Source: Rosa chinensis (Eukaryota > Streptophyta > Magnoliopsida > Rosales > Rosaceae). Taken from it: DNA of 64,000 nt. The position numbers were made by a program, and so were the translations under genes. The first letter of the stretch is position 1. Each line of letters begins with the position of its first letter. The notes beneath the pieces are model-generated. The model was not told where the DNA came from. It made no database searches and saw only the letters and a list, made by a program, of their open reading frames with translations. The stretch is from positions 62,001 through 126,000 of the forward strand of contig NW_020126826.1 of NCBI RefSeq assembly GCF_002994745.2, written 5' to 3'. Below, piece after piece: positions 22,122-34,790 of this stretch.

Positions 22122-24006
22122 TGATAGGAGCATTTTTATGCGACGTTTTAATAATTATTTCCTCATATTTTTCTTAGTTATTTCCTTTATTTAATCATTT
22201 TTAATTTAGTTTTTATTTTATAGGTACATTGAAATAAATGGAGAAGAAATGAGTTGAAATGAAGAAATGGAGTTTTCCTGGTCCGACTAGGAATCCCAGT
22301 CAACGCAGGAATCCTGATGAGGCTAGGAAACCTGAAGGCATTAGGAGACCACATGATGACGTGGAATTAAAGCTGATTTTGCCATGGGAAATTATGGAGT
22401 TAATGTCAAAAATCAAGAGATGATCAAGGATAATGATGCCATGGAGAGATTTAAGGGAGAAAAAGTCCAAAACAAGTCCAGATTCATTCCTATTTTCACT
22501 CAAGAGTATTTTGGCCGAAAATTAAGAGAAAAATCAGATTAAATCTTGGGAAAATCAGCAATAATATATTTGGAAAGATTATGGGATTTATTTTGGAGGC
22601 TTCTGATTGGCTGGATGACTCAACAGAGCTGACATGGCATTCTGTGATTGGTCGAAGCTGTGTGGCATGATTGGATAGTTATTTGAGGAGATAAATCAGA
22701 AAATAATCATGCAATTAATTCAAAAATAATCTCCCTAAATCAAGGTGTTAAATTGGAGGTTTCTTATTGGTTGGATGACATAGCAGAGCTGACGTGGCGT
22801 TCTCTGATTGGCTAATGCTGTGTGGATCAATCTTGAAGACTTGGAGACTAAGTTGTCATCCTCCTATAAATAGGAGCATTCTCTACACAATTCTAACACC
22901 AACACACCATCAAACAGATCCTCTCCCATACAATTTACACTTTAGAAAAAAATCAGAAAATTTCTCTAGAATAGCCGTGAGTTTCTCCATCCTCTAGAGC
23001 AAGCCACGAGTTCAAGCAAGGCCAAGAAGAAGAAGAGCCGTGAGCTCTCATCCATCACCATCCTTGAAGATTGCTTTCGAATTCAAGAGACCACATCATC
23101 AATTCGTTCATCACATCTTCATCTCACGTGTAATCCGATTCTCCTTTGTAACCTTTGCTTTGATTTCGTTGGTTTGAACTAGTTGACATATGTGTTTGAA
23201 CAAATTTAATTTCTGGAATTATGATTAATTGAGAATTTTCAGATTCATATATTGTAATTCGAGAGTTGCTTATGTGGGTTTGTTTAATTAAATTTGCGTT
23301 ATAGATAACTTTGTGTATTAATCTTATGGGTCACACTTAGGGTTTATATAATTGTTGCTAGGTTAAGAACATGAATCGACTTTTCGTTTGTGTAAACTTG
23401 AATCAAAGTAGTAAAGGTTTTGGACAAGATCGAATTTAATTAAGAGGATTGCAATTAGGTGGACTTTCCATAACTAAGTTGTACACTTGAGTTGATAGCC
23501 TTTCTTATGCGTAATGCGTTAAACATGACATGATTGACTAGCTTTCTAGGGTTGATTGCATGTTTGATAGGATTAATCTAGGTGCTTTCGCTTAGGTTAA
23601 TTAGCATTGAAAAGTAAAATATGGGAAATTGTTTGCTTTCGAACGTTTCACATGATCAACTCCTTTCTCATGACTTAGATGAACAATATTAGGGTTGAGT
23701 CAATTTTAAATCATATGTTTCGATTTGATCTTTGTTCTCTCATTCCATTCGTATTTTTATGTTTTTGCATTTTAATGTTTTGTTAACTTAGTTTTATTTT
23801 CGAAAAACCAAAACAAAATCCCCCTTTTCGTAAATATGTATATATTTTGTTATATCTTTGTAAATATTATACTTTGTTTTAATTTAATTGTTTAATTGTT
23901 TGTAATGACAGGTGTACCTCAATCCCCGGAATAGAACGATCCCTACTTACTTTTACTACTAATGACATTTCAGGGTTAAATTATGCGCTTGCTTTCGGGC
24001 GCATCA
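22122..24006 (+). repeat. 3' LTR of level 4 LARD
   Basis: This 1885 bp LTR has its TATA box at 22865-22873. From about 22915 to 24000 it differs from the 5' LTR mostly by missing single bases. Confidence 0.95.
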
Positions 24007-25647
24007 CAAGGGCTGTCCCATCTTAAGGATCAAGAAGGTCTTATCAATGGTTGTAATGGGGCCATGGCTCAAGGTTTAAAGAAACGAAGGGTAAGGAATT
24101 TAACAAAGTGTCCTAAAAACCTAGTAGAGCTCATGTTGGTGTAGAGAGACTTTAGAAATCCACCAAGTATGCAAAAACGTCACTATCCCACGGGGGTGTT
24201 ATAAAGAGGCCTAATGTCTTCATGTTGGGCCCTAACTTCACTCTAAACTTCCTTTGGACTCTAGTGAGTTAGACAAAGGCCAAATTTTTCTGTAATGGGC
24301 CTTCAATTCAAAGTAAACTCCAAACTCACCAAGTATGGGAGACTAAAATCCATACACATATATTTTCTTTCTTTCTTTTTATTTTCTAGCCATACACTTT
24401 TTCTTTTTCACTTTCTTTTTCTCGGCTTTTTCACACATTTTTTTCTTTCTTTCATGGACAAGTCTACCCCCACACTTGAGTTTTCACCTCTTCTTATCCT
24501 TCATTGTTGACGCCTAAATCTTCAAGTAAGTCTCAGTTTAGCTCCACTAAGTTCTTAGAACAAAGGGTAGGGTTATAGCTATACTAAGGTTTAGGTTAAA
24601 GATTTTTAAGGGTGATGAAAGAAAAGGCTTAACGTAGGCTCAAAGGGGTTTATCTAGGGGTGTCCCACGACGGGCACAATTAGGGACACAGGTTTATATG
24701 GCAATGGTGGTAATTCCTAGGGTGCCTCTATCCCTTCCAGAATCAGGGCCATGTATTGATATAACGTCTCAACAAGCACAAGAGTGAATTCTAGCATTCT
24801 CTAGTCCATCAAACTTAATCTATGGCAAGTAGTCAATCAAGATGAAAGAATAATGAGATCATCAAAACATCGCCAAGAAACAAGAGTATATTTTTCATTT
24901 CACTCCAAGAAAAAGGGACATGGGCTCAATTATCTCACATGGGTTTTTATATGAATCAAAACTCATCTTAACATGCTCATATTCTGTACCAAGGTCACGA
25001 AATCCATATCCACTACAAGGCACATATTTTCATATATCTCAATTAACCAAAGAATACCATTTTAAAGTCATCTCAATTTTGTGATCCTCTTTTAGTCATG
25101 ATTTCAGAGATATAGAATCATCCTAGACAGTTGAAAGGGCATCCTAAGACTCAAAACAAAAACAAAAGCAACGAAAATTTTTAAATTTTTGACATTTTTC
25201 AATTTTTTTGTATTTTTCAATATATATGACTCAAACAAAAGTATAAATCCCTTCCCCCACACTTAAATATTGCATTGTCCTCAATGTAATCAATCATAAG
25301 CATGCAATGAAACAATTAAGCATATAGGGATGGAATTTACGAAAAGATCTACTAAATTCAAAAAGAAAGATAGGGAAGGAGAAATCAAATCTGCGTGTGT
25401 AGACTCCTTCATAGCTACTTCTGAATTGGGTTGCCTCCCAAGCAGCGCTTGAATTTAACGTCTTTCAGCCAGACGGACCTCCACTAAATAAAGTTAGTGA
25501 CTATACAATAAAAGAAATACAAAAAAAAAATATAAACAAGTATAACAAGTTAGTGAATTACAAACTACAAGTAATATTAACAAGTTAACAAGTCAGTACA
25601 TAAGACACAAGTGAGTAAAAAAAAACACGAAAAATATTTACACAAAT

Positions 25648-25682
<35 letters not shown>

Positions 25683-26303
25683 TTAGTGCATCACAACATT
25701 TTCTTTTGTTATAAATATCATTGATATCAAATATAATTCCAAGCGGTAAATCAAGTGGACGTGCGGCCCAAGTATAATTGTCTAGACACAAAGTCCTCCT
25801 ACATCCTTTGGGCAACCTTACTGGAATGGCCAGGTAGGGGAGGGCGAACACGAGAGACAAAATCCATTTTGGCATGAGCTAAGCCCATTTGTAAGCACTT
25901 CTGGATTCAAAAACCGTCATAATCGTTGTCCCCTTCCTAGACACCATCCCACATAGGCTATACTTACTTGGATGAAAAAGGTCCTAAGTGTGAAGACAGT
26001 TCAATGAATGTTAATAAAGGCCGCCCTCAACCTTAAGGGACCTGGACTAGGTACCAATAAGGGGTTTAGGCCAATATTAATAAACACGACTTCACCTATT
26101 CCTTCTTTAATTTACAACTCACAATTAAAATTAGTGTTCAATAATATAAATAACAACCTAAGTAATTAATTAACTAAATACTAATTAACTAACAATTAAG
26201 AGAATTACAAACAATTAACAAGTAAATAATTTTTTTTTTCTTTTTTTTTCGAACACACATATAAACAAAACAAATATTCACAATATGACAAATGATTTTT
26301 CAA
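24007..26303 (-). other. Noncoding interior of level 3 LARD, remainder
   Basis: The stretch begins with the right CAAGG copy. It holds internal PPT-like tracts at 24466-24477 and 25249-25264 and the post-pol motif at 25428-25450. The gag-pol deletion junction is near 25490, a T run lies at 25649-25679, and a single leader module with GCCGCCCTCAACC lies near 26020-26050. No coding region is visible. Confidence 0.88.
25649..25679. repeat. Poly(T) tract (poly(A) in element sense)
   Basis: An uninterrupted run of 31 T lies in the leader of level 3. Similar tracts lie in all leaders (31620-31655, 32365-32394, 35336-35364, 47082-47108, 63241-63286) with variable length. Confidence 0.9.
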
Positions 26304-26321
26304 TCCCCGGCAACGGCGCCA
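26304..26321 (-). promoter_or_regulatory. Primer-binding site (tRNA-Asp type), level 3
   Basis: The minus strand reads TGGCGCCGTTGCCGGGGA, 5 bases from the LTR end. Confidence 0.92.
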
Positions 26322-26326
26322 AAAAT

Positions 26327-28583
26327 TGATGCGCCTTAAGCAAGCGCACAATTTAACCCTGAAATGTCATTAGTAGTATAAAGTAAGTAGGGATCGTTCT
26401 ATTCCGGGGATTGAGGGTACACCTGTCATTGTCAAACAATTAAACAGTTAAAATTAAAACAAAGTATAATATTTACAAAATATAACAAAATATATACATA
26501 TTTACGAAAAGGGGGGATTTTTGTTTTTGGTTTTCTATTTTCGAAAATAAAAGCTAAGCTAACAAAATAATTAAAAAGCAAAAACATAAAAATACAAATG
26601 GAATGCAAGAACAAAGATCAAACCGAAATATATAATTAAAATCAATTCAAGTTCATCATTGTTCATCATAGTCATGCGAGAGGAGTTGATCATGTGAAAC
26701 ATTCGAAAGCAAATGAATTCCCATTTTTACTTTTCAATGCTAATTAACCTAAGCGAAAGCACCTAGATTAATCCTATCAAACATGCAATCAAGCCCTAGA
26801 AAGCTAGTCAATCATGTCATGTTTAACGCATTAAGCACCTAGAAAGGCTATCAACTCAAATGTGCAACTTAGTATGAAAAGTCCACCTAATTGCAATCTT
26901 CTTTGATTAAATTCGGTTTTTGTACAAAACCTTTACTACTTTGATTTAAGTTTACACAAAACGAAAAGTCGATTTCATGTTCTTAAACCTAGCACCAATT
27001 ATATCAAAACCCTAAGTGTTTGCAACCACATAAGATTAAAATATAAAAGTTATCTATAGAGCAAATTTAATCAAACACTCACACAAAAGCAACCATAAAT
27101 CACAATATATGAATCTGAAAATTAACAATTAATCATAAAATTTCAGAAATCAACAATTGTTCAAACATACGTGTCAACTAGGGCATAACCAACGAAAATT
27201 ACAAAGCAAAGGTTACAAGGAGAATCGGATTACACCGTTATGAAGATGAGATGAATGAAGTGATGAATGGTCTCTTGAATTTCGAAAGCAATCTTCAAGA
27301 ATGGTGATGGATGATGTGCACGGCATCTCTTCTTCCACCTTGGCCTTGCTTGAACTTCGTGGTTTGCCCTAGAGGATGGAGAAACTCACGGCTATCTAAG
27401 GAACTTTTCTGATTTTTCTAAGTTGTAAACGTAAAAAGAGAGGAGAGCTTGACGTTGAGAAAAGAGGAGAATATATAGGGGATGGCCTCTTGGTCTCCAA
27501 GCCGTGTAAACCTCATGGAATTAATCTGAAAATTCCACATAATTTCCTCCAATAATATCTTGCCAAATAAGCCCTATGAGGTGGTTCAACCAATCACAAA
27601 ATTCCATTTAATTCCCTAATAATCTTGGCCGAAATTCCCTTAATAATATTCTGATTTTATACTTTAAATTCAGCCAAAATTCCTTTAGGGAATATAGGAA
27701 TGTATCTAGACTTCTTTTGAGCTTTTCTTGGTCTCCACCTTTTTCTCTTTCCTTTTATTTCTCCTTTGAATCTCTCTTTGCCGAATTCTCTAGGGTTTTC
27801 TTTTGATTCCCTTGTTTTTCTCTTGGCATTGGACGGCAAACTCTCTAGGGTAAGTCTCTAAGTATATTTTCTTTCCATAAAAATTACCCTAGAAAATCTC
27901 AACCGAAATTCTCTTTGATAATTCTGATTTTCCACGTCATTTTCCTTGTTTCTCTCCTTTGCTTTGGACGGCAAACTCTCCCTAGGGTTTAATCATGCGT
28001 TAAAAACCCTAATTCCATGGGCTTTGTGGGCTTTTAATCCAATTGCCGAAAATCCACTTCATTCTTGAGAGTTCTTAGGCTTCCATGTGCCACATTTATG
28101 CCATGTCATCATCTAGAGTCTTCAAGAAGCTTCTCTCACGCCATGTCACTTCATTAATTCGATCTCCATTCATGGTTGGCTCAAGAGTCTTGTTTTGGCA
28201 AGCTTTCCTTTTCTGGACAGGGTTTCCTGGTTGGACCAGGAAAGCTTCATTTCTTCATTTCTGTTCATTTGTGCTTCCCTTTGTACTTCATCTTGTCTCC
28301 CTCCAACGTTGGCTAGCTTCTCTCTCCATTTGTGAGCTCATTTCAGCTTATTTATGACAAGGACCTGAAAATAGAAACTAGTAAGAAAAATAAAACTTTC
28401 CTAAACTGAAAATGAGAAACTTTCTAAAAATGAAAAATAGAAACTACAAAAATGGAAACTTCTATAAATAGGAACTTTCCCATTCAAAGAATGGAAACTT
28501 TCCTAAACAGGGTTTTATTAAGGAAATAACGCAGAAAATGTAGGGAAATGCAGTTAAAATGTCGCATTAAAATGCTCCTATCA
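26327..28583 (-). repeat. 5' LTR of level 3 LARD
   Basis: This 2257 bp LTR has its TATA box at 27469-27478 and U3 palindrome at 28223-28243. It is the better preserved copy of the pair. It abuts ATGCA (28584-28588). Confidence 0.95.
27469..27478 (-). promoter_or_regulatory. LTR TATA box, level 3 5' LTR
   Basis: The minus strand reads CTATATATTC about 1.1 kb into the LTR. This copy would drive the element transcript. Confidence 0.65.
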
Positions 28584-30719
28584 ATGCACCTAGGTCTAGC
28601 ATGGCATTCTTAAATCTAGAGTTACCAATAGTACAAGGAATGGTAAAGCTTCCAGGATCCTTACACTTTGGAGGGATCTTCCTCTGAATTAGGGCAGAGA
28701 CATTCTCACTTACCTTTACCACCTCCTTTTCACGGTTTACTCTCCTAGTAGTGCAAAGCTCTTTGAGGAACTTGGCATACTTAGGGACTTGCTTGATGGC
28801 CTCTAGGAGGGGTAGGTTTACTTGCACCTTCTTGAAAGTTTCCAAGATAGCTTGGTCACTTTCATCCTTCTTAGATTGGGCAAACCTGCGTGGGAAGGGC
28901 ATGCAAGAAGAAGAAGGGTTAGCAATAACCGAATTTGATAAGTTAGAATTATTACCTTTGATTTCCGGTTTTGCCTTTAAAGATGAGGATGCCTTGGTCT
29001 CTTCCTTTGACGTTGCAGGGTCCTTCTCAATACCCAACTTGGTGGGTTCTTGGTCTTCCTCAATTTCTATGCTCATTTGGACCTTCTTGGGTTGCTTGGG
29101 TGGATCCACAAATGGTCTCCCACTCCTCGTGGTCACAACTGATGCATTCTCCACATTACCTTTAGGGTTAGGTATTGTGCCACTAGGAAGCTTCCCAGTC
29201 TCATGAATCTTGCTCATGAAGTCCACAACTTGGCCCATCTGTTTCTTAAGATCTGCAATATCCTTAGTGTGGGTCTGTTGTCCTTGAATCAAAGCTTGAG
29301 TAGAGTTTGTCAAGGCCTGGGTGGAACTAGTCAAGGCTTCCAACGTTTTGTCATAGTGAGACATTGAAGGTCCTGAGTTCTGTTGAGGAGGGGGCATGTA
29401 GGGCCTTTGAAAAGATGATCCTTGGAATGAAGGCCCTTGAGGACGTTGGAAGTTCCCACCAAGAGGATTCTGAACGTTATCATTGTTAGTCCACTTGAAG
29501 TTGGGATGGTCCCTCCATCCTGGGTTGTACGTATTGGAGTAAGGGTCATGTCTAGGACGTTGAGGTCCTCCTTGGTATCCTCCTTGATATCCTCCAATAG
29601 CATTTGCAGATTCCCATCCTCCATTCTCATTAAGTTGAGGGCACTGATCTGTAACATGCCCTTGCATAGAGCATACCCCACAAGCTAATGTTGCACTTGG
29701 TCCCTTGGAACTTACCACTTGGTTCATGAGTAGAGTAAGCTTATTCAGTTGGTCCTCAATTGCAGTATTCTTGCTCATCTCATGCACCCTACGAGTAGAG
29801 TGTCCTACTCCCTCATATTGTTGGGAGTTTAGGGCACGATTAGCTATAAGCTCCTTCCCAACTGTAGGGGACTTATCCACAAAAGCTCCTCCAGCTGCAG
29901 CATCCAACATTTGCCTTTCCAAGGGTAAGAGTCCTTCATAGAAACATGTGAGTAGGGTCTCATCCTTCATCTGATGTTGAGGACATTGTGCAAGTAAGGA
30001 ATTGAACCTCTCATAGTAAGCAGCATAGGACTCATCATGGGCTTGCTCTATTCCACTGAGCTTCTTTCTAAGTGTGATGACCTTAGAAGCTGGGAAGTAC
30101 TTCTCCAAGAAGGCCTTTCTCATTGTCTCCCATGAAGTGATACGTCCTGCAGGAAGTTCATATAGCCAATCCTTGGCTCTATCAGCTAGAGAGAATGGAA
30201 ATGCTCTCATCTTAAGAAGGTTCTCATCTGCCCCTTGTGGTTGCATGTTTGCACAAACAGATTGAAATTCTCGAACATGCTTGTTAGCGTCCTCCATATT
30301 AAGTCCATGGAAGATAGGGAGCTTGTGCAACAAACCACTCTTTAGCTCAAACTCTGCTTGTCTTCCAGCTGCAGGGGAGGGTATACTATGCCTGTAGGGG
30401 GTCCTCCTTCAACAGTTGCAGTGGAAAGTTCCCTAATAGATGCCATTCTCTCTTTTTCGACTTCTTCAGGTGGTGGTGAAGGTGGTGGTGTAGAGTTGGA
30501 CGAAATCACAGGTGAAGGTGAACGTGAAGGAGGAGATGGACTTGGTGTAGGTGATGTAGACTCCTCAGAACAGTAGGTCCTCTTCCCTTGTTCGTTAAAG
30601 ATGTACCCTCTGTGTGTCGAAGGGGAAGGGCTTGTCTGCTCAAGAAGTGAAGGACCCTTCAAGCGAGCGAGCCTTGCTTCAATTTCCTTTAGTGTAGAGG
30701 ATCTAAAAGGCTCGGTCAT
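28584..30719 (-). pseudogene. gag: gag and protease start of level 2, one frameshift, cut by level 3
   Basis: This is the 5' part of the level 2 polyprotein gene on the minus strand, from the ATG at 30719. It encodes a proline/serine-rich N-terminus, a retrotransposon gag (capsid) region containing [17 protein letters not shown], and a CX2CX4HX4C zinc knuckle (CGVCSMQGH...). A Q/G-rich stretch and a linker lead to the protease. A missing base near 30376 shifts the frame relative to copy 2. After that the frame is open to the insertion, where it ends in the protease DLG codons. The remaining pol continues, after the 13.9 kb insertion, at 14663. Gag normally forms the particle and packages element RNA; this copy could not do so as given. 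Confidence 0.93.
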
Positions 30720-31617
30720 TCATAGGAATCCTGAACATCATCAAAATTCAAAGAAGTTAGCAAAGTATAAAGTGAGTTAATTACAAATTAGTGATTTATA
30801 CATCAACCTTACTATTCACGAGTCACTATTCACAAGTTACTATTCACGACTTTACTATTTATGATTTATACAAGTATAAAAAGAAGTATAAATTACAAAC
30901 TATCCACAATCTTTTCACAAATAAACCACGTAAGAAGTTTATACAAGTATAAAATGTACAAAACACATAATTTACAAGTGGAGGTTATGTTCAAGTGTCT
31001 TATTATCTTTACAAAATAAAGTTAATATCTCAATTGATTACAAGTTGTAAGTCGAGCCCAATAGAAACCACTACTATTGGTGAGATACGATCTAGGGATA
31101 GTCGCCTAGACATAAGTCACTTTCCTTTGTTTCAGAAGGCTAGATGGCCAGATTAAGAGGTAAGTGAGAGGGAGGACTCATTTTGGTGACACTACGGAGG
31201 CTACTCCCTCATTGAGGTTTAGGCCCCTATTGGCTACTCCCACATTGTGGTTTACGCACGGTCTATAGTATCTCTGAGATCCAATTTGAACCCATCACCC
31301 AGGGTCTCAACCTAAGACACCACCTATATGCCCCTTACTCAGCTTGAAAAGAACTCATGTGTTAGACAGTTCTCCAAATGTTAATAAAAGCCGCCCTCAA
31401 CTTCAAAAGACCTCAGAAAGGCACTAATGAAGGGTTAAGGCCAATATTAACAAAAGGGCCCTTATCTACTCATACGATTTTACACACTTAGAAATAATCA
31501 AGAATTTAACAATATTTACAATTAATTCTTTACATTTCTTTTGTTTAACAAGATTAGACACAATTTACACAAAACTTTCACACAAACAAACAAAACGTCA
31601 CTATTCACATCAAATTA

Positions 31618-31619
<2 letters not shown>

Positions 31620-31655
<36 letters not shown>
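31620..31655. repeat. Poly(T) tract, level 2 leader, first
   Basis: A run of 36 T. It is a likely source of assembly length error. Confidence 0.9.
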
Positions 31656-31656
<1 letters not shown>

Positions 31657-32357
31657 GTTCACGAAATTAAGTGCAAAACTTTACATTCTTTTCTTTTACA
31701 ATTCTTTCCAACACTTAGGTACGGGAACAGGGAGTCTCGATGTGCAATGGGACTGAAACAGCTACCCGTTTCAAGACTATGTTTAATCCAATATACCTTA
31801 GTGAATCACAACATTTTCTTTTGTTATAAATACCATTGATTTCGAATTAAATTCCAAGCGGTAAATCAAGAGGACGTGCGGCCCAAGTATAGTCGTCTAG
31901 ACACAAAGTCCCTCCTACATCCTTTGGGCAACCTTACTGAAATGGCCAGGTAGGGGAGGGCGAACACAAGAGGTAGGATCCATTTTGGCATAGGCTACTC
32001 CCACATTGTGGTTTACGCCCATTTGCATGCACTTCTGAATCCAAGAACCCGTTATGAACGTTGTCCCCTTTCCTAGACACCACCCCACATAGGCTATACT
32101 TACTTGGATAAAAAAGGTCCTAAGTGTGAAGACAGTTCAATGAATGTTAATAAAGGCCGCCCTCAACCTTAAGGGACCTGAACTAGGTACCAATAAGGGG
32201 TTTAGGCCAATATTAATAAACACGACTTCACCTATTCCTTCTTTAATTTACAACTCACAATTAAAATTCGTATTCAATAATATAAATAACAACCTAAGTA
32301 ATTAATTAACTAATTAACTAATTAACTAACAATTAAGAGAATTACAAACAATTAACA

Positions 32358-32364
<7 letters not shown>

Positions 32365-32394
<30 letters not shown>
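32365..32394. repeat. Poly(T) tract, level 2 leader, second
   Basis: A run of 30 T near the PBS. It belongs to the second copy of the leader module. Confidence 0.9.
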
Positions 32395-32450
32395 CGAATA
32401 CAACATATAAACAAAACAAATATTCACATATTTAACAAGTGATTTTTCAA

Positions 32451-32468
32451 TCCCCGGCAACGGCGCCA
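32451..32468 (-). promoter_or_regulatory. Primer-binding site (tRNA-Asp type), level 2
   Basis: The minus strand reads TGGCGCCGTTGCCGGGGA, 5 bases from the LTR. Confidence 0.93.
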
Positions 32469-32473
32469 AAAAT

Positions 32474-34790
32474 TGATGTCGCTTTTATCGAGCGACCAAT
32501 TTAACCCTGAAATGTCATTAGTAGTATAAAGTAAATAGGGATCGTTCTATTCCGGGGATTGAGGGTACACCTGTCATTATCAAACAATTAAACAATTAAA
32601 ATTAAAACAAAGTATAATATTTACAAAAATAAAACAAAATATATACATATTTACGAAAAGGGGGGAGTTTTTGGTTTTTGGTTTTAATTTCCGAAAATAA
32701 AATCTAAGTTACCTAAATAATTAAAATGCAAAAACATAAAAATACAAATGGAATGCAAGAACAAAGATCAAAGTCGAAACTCATGATTAAAATTAATTCA
32801 AGTTCATCATTGTTCATCATAGTCATGCAAGAGGAGTTGATCATGTGAAACGTTCAAAAGCAAACAATTTCCCATATTTTACTTTCAATGCTAATTAACC
32901 TAAGTGAAAGCACCTAGATTAATTCTATCAAACATGCAATCAAACCCTAGAAAGCTAGTCAATCATGTCATGTTTAACGCAATAAACACCTAGAAAGGCT
33001 ATCAACTCAAATGTGCAACTTAGTATGAAAAAGTCCACCTAATTGCAATCTTCTTTGATTAAATTCGGTTTTTGTACAAAACCTTTACTACTTATCGATT
33101 CAAGAACACAAAACCAAAAAGTTGATTCATGTTCTCAAATTCGTAGCAACATTCACATAAAAACCCTAAATGTTTCGAACCATTCAAGATTATCATACAA
33201 AAGATTTCTATCATGCAAATTTAATCAAACACTCACACAAAAGCAACCATAAATCGCAATATATGAATCTGAAAATTAACAATTCATCATAAAATTTCAG
33301 AAAACAATACTTGTTCATACATATGTGTCAACTAAGGCAAACCAACGAAAATTACAAAGCAAAGGTACAAGGAGAATCGGATTACACCGTGATGAAGATG
33401 AGATGAATGAAGTGATGATGTGGTCTCTTGAATTTCGAAAGCAATCTTCAAGGTGGAGGGTGGATGGTGTGCACGGCTTGTCTTCTTCTTCCTTGGCCTT
33501 GCTTGAACTTCGTGGTTGCCCTAGAGGATGGAGAAGAACACGGCTAAGCTAGAGAGAGTTTTCTGATTTTTTTCTCAAAGTATAAAACGTAAAGAATGGA
33601 ACTCGGAACCCTTGACGTTGAGAGAAGAGATGAATATATAGGGGACGGCTTCCTTTGTTCTCCAAGCCTTGTAACCCTAGTAATCTCACGGCACAATGAT
33701 ATAACTCCACATAATTTCCTCCAATGCTTGCTTGCCACATAAGCCTTATGAGGTGGTGCAACCAATCACAAAATTCCATTTAATTCCCTAAATAATTCTT
33801 GCCGAAATTCCCTTGATAATATTCTGATTTTTCTCTTTTATTTCGGCCAAAACTCTTTAGGGAATATAGGAATGTATCTAGACTTCTTTTGAGCTTTTCT
33901 TGGTCTCCACACATATTTTCTTTCCTTAAAACTCTCTAGATAAAATCTTTGCCGAATTCTCTAGGGTTTCTTCTTTATTTTGCACGGCAATTCCTTGATT
34001 TCCTCTTGGCTTGGACGGCTAGGTCTTCTAGGGTTTCTTCAAGTAGATTTTCTTTCCATAAAAATAGCCCTAGAAAATCTCCACCGAAATCTTCTTATTA
34101 TTTTCTGATTTTCTTGGACGCCACCTCCTTGTTTCTCTCTTGCAAATTCACGGCAACAACAACCTTAAGGGTTAGGGTTTGCGTCACAAACCCTAATGTC
34201 ATGGGCTTTGATGGGCCTTTATCCAATTTGCCGAAAATCCAAAGAGTTCTTGGGCCTCGTTGCTTCATCTTCAAGCCTTCTCATTTTCCAACGCAAAACA
34301 CAATATTTTTCCATTTCTTTTTCATGGTTGCGTTGGAAACTTGCTAGGGAAGCCTTCCTCCATTTTGTAGGATTTCCTGGTTGGACTAGGAAAGCTTGTT
34401 TCTTCATTTCTGCTCAAATGTGTGGGCCATTTTCTCTCATGTTCGTTCGTCTTGATGTTCGCAAGCTCCTCTTTCCATTCGTGCGTTCATTTCCACTTTC
34501 TAGCTCGGAGGTCCTGAAAATAGAAACTATACTTAAAATAGAAACTTTCTAAAAAATGAAAATAGAAACTTACTAAAAATGAAAAATAGAAACTTTCCAG
34601 AAATGAGAAATGAAAAATGAGAAATGAGAAATGAGAAATGAAAAATGAAGACAAAAATGGAAACTTTCTACAATAAGGAACTTTCCCAATCAAAGAATGG
34701 AAACTTTCCCAAACAGGGATTTTTCAAGGAAATGGCGCAGAAAAGTGTAGGGAAATGCAGTTAAAACGTCGCATTAAAATGCTCCTATCA
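32474..34790 (-). repeat. 5' LTR of level 2 element
   Basis: This 2317 bp LTR has its TATA box at 33632-33641, the U5 hairpin at 32478-32496 and AAACTTTC-type repeats at about 34515-34720. It is the cleaner copy of the LTR pair. The right TTGGT copy is at 34791-34795. Confidence 0.95.
33632..33641 (-). promoter_or_regulatory. LTR TATA box, level 2 5' LTR
   Basis: The minus strand reads CTATATATTC about 1.15 kb into the LTR. Confidence 0.65.

Larger units (their letters stand above)
17429..24006 (+). mobile_element. Non-autonomous LARD-type element, level 4, plus strand
   Basis: This complete 6578 bp element has LTRs at 17429-19312 and 22122-24006, PBS at 19318-19335, PPT at 22107-22121 and a CAAGG duplication. 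The internal 2809 bp has no gag or pol and no ORF of meaning. It keeps the leader module, the post-pol motif (20156-20178) and three PPT-type tracts. It is the innermost insertion and should be the youngest by position. Confidence 0.95.
14669..28583 (-). mobile_element. Non-autonomous LARD-type element, level 3, interrupted by level 4
   Basis: This minus-strand LTR element has an ATGCA duplication, PPT at 16927-16941 and PBS at 26304-26321, and no gag or pol. After removal of level 4 it is 7332 bp with a 2.8 kb internal region. Its noncoding parts are homologous to the leader and post-pol region of the autonomous elements. Gag-pol is missing as a block between a leader segment and the sequence right after the pol stop (junction near 25490). 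The same junction occurs in level 4, so both descend from one deletion derivative. Confidence 0.93.
30720..32450 (-). other. Leader (5' UTR) of level 2 with duplicated module
   Basis: About 1.7 kb of noncoding sequence lies between PBS and gag. A module with CTACTCCCACATTGTGG, GACAGTT, AATGTTAATAAA and GCCGCCCTCAAC occurs twice (31231-31655 and 31992-32394), each followed by a poly(T) tract, about 745-765 bp apart. The LARDs have one such module. Confidence 0.8.
6912..34790 (-). mobile_element. Full-length Athila-like element, level 2, degenerate, itself interrupted
   Basis: This minus-strand element is bounded by two LTRs (6912-9206 and 32474-34790) and by the TTGGT duplication. Its PPT is at 9207-9221 and its PBS at 32451-32468. 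Without the level 3 insertion it would be about 13.96 kb, with an internal region of about 9.35 kb. Gag has one frameshift and pol has many. It inserted into the leader of copy 1 only, so it is probably younger than the tandem duplication. Confidence 0.95.

Noticed and set aside
26304..26321. tRNA-like sequence (CCCCGGCAACGGCGCCA) at the PBS positions
   Set aside because: Only the 3' end of tRNA-Asp is matched. It is the primer-binding site, not a tRNA gene.
31541..31756. Phe-rich ORF through the poly(T) tract
   Set aside because: Translation of a homopolymer; no homolog frame in siblings because the tract length varies.
34196..34552. 118-codon ORF in the level 2 LTR, also at 58221
   Set aside because: It lies in U3, antisense to the element transcript. 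Its repetition reflects LTR homology, and siblings do not keep the frame.
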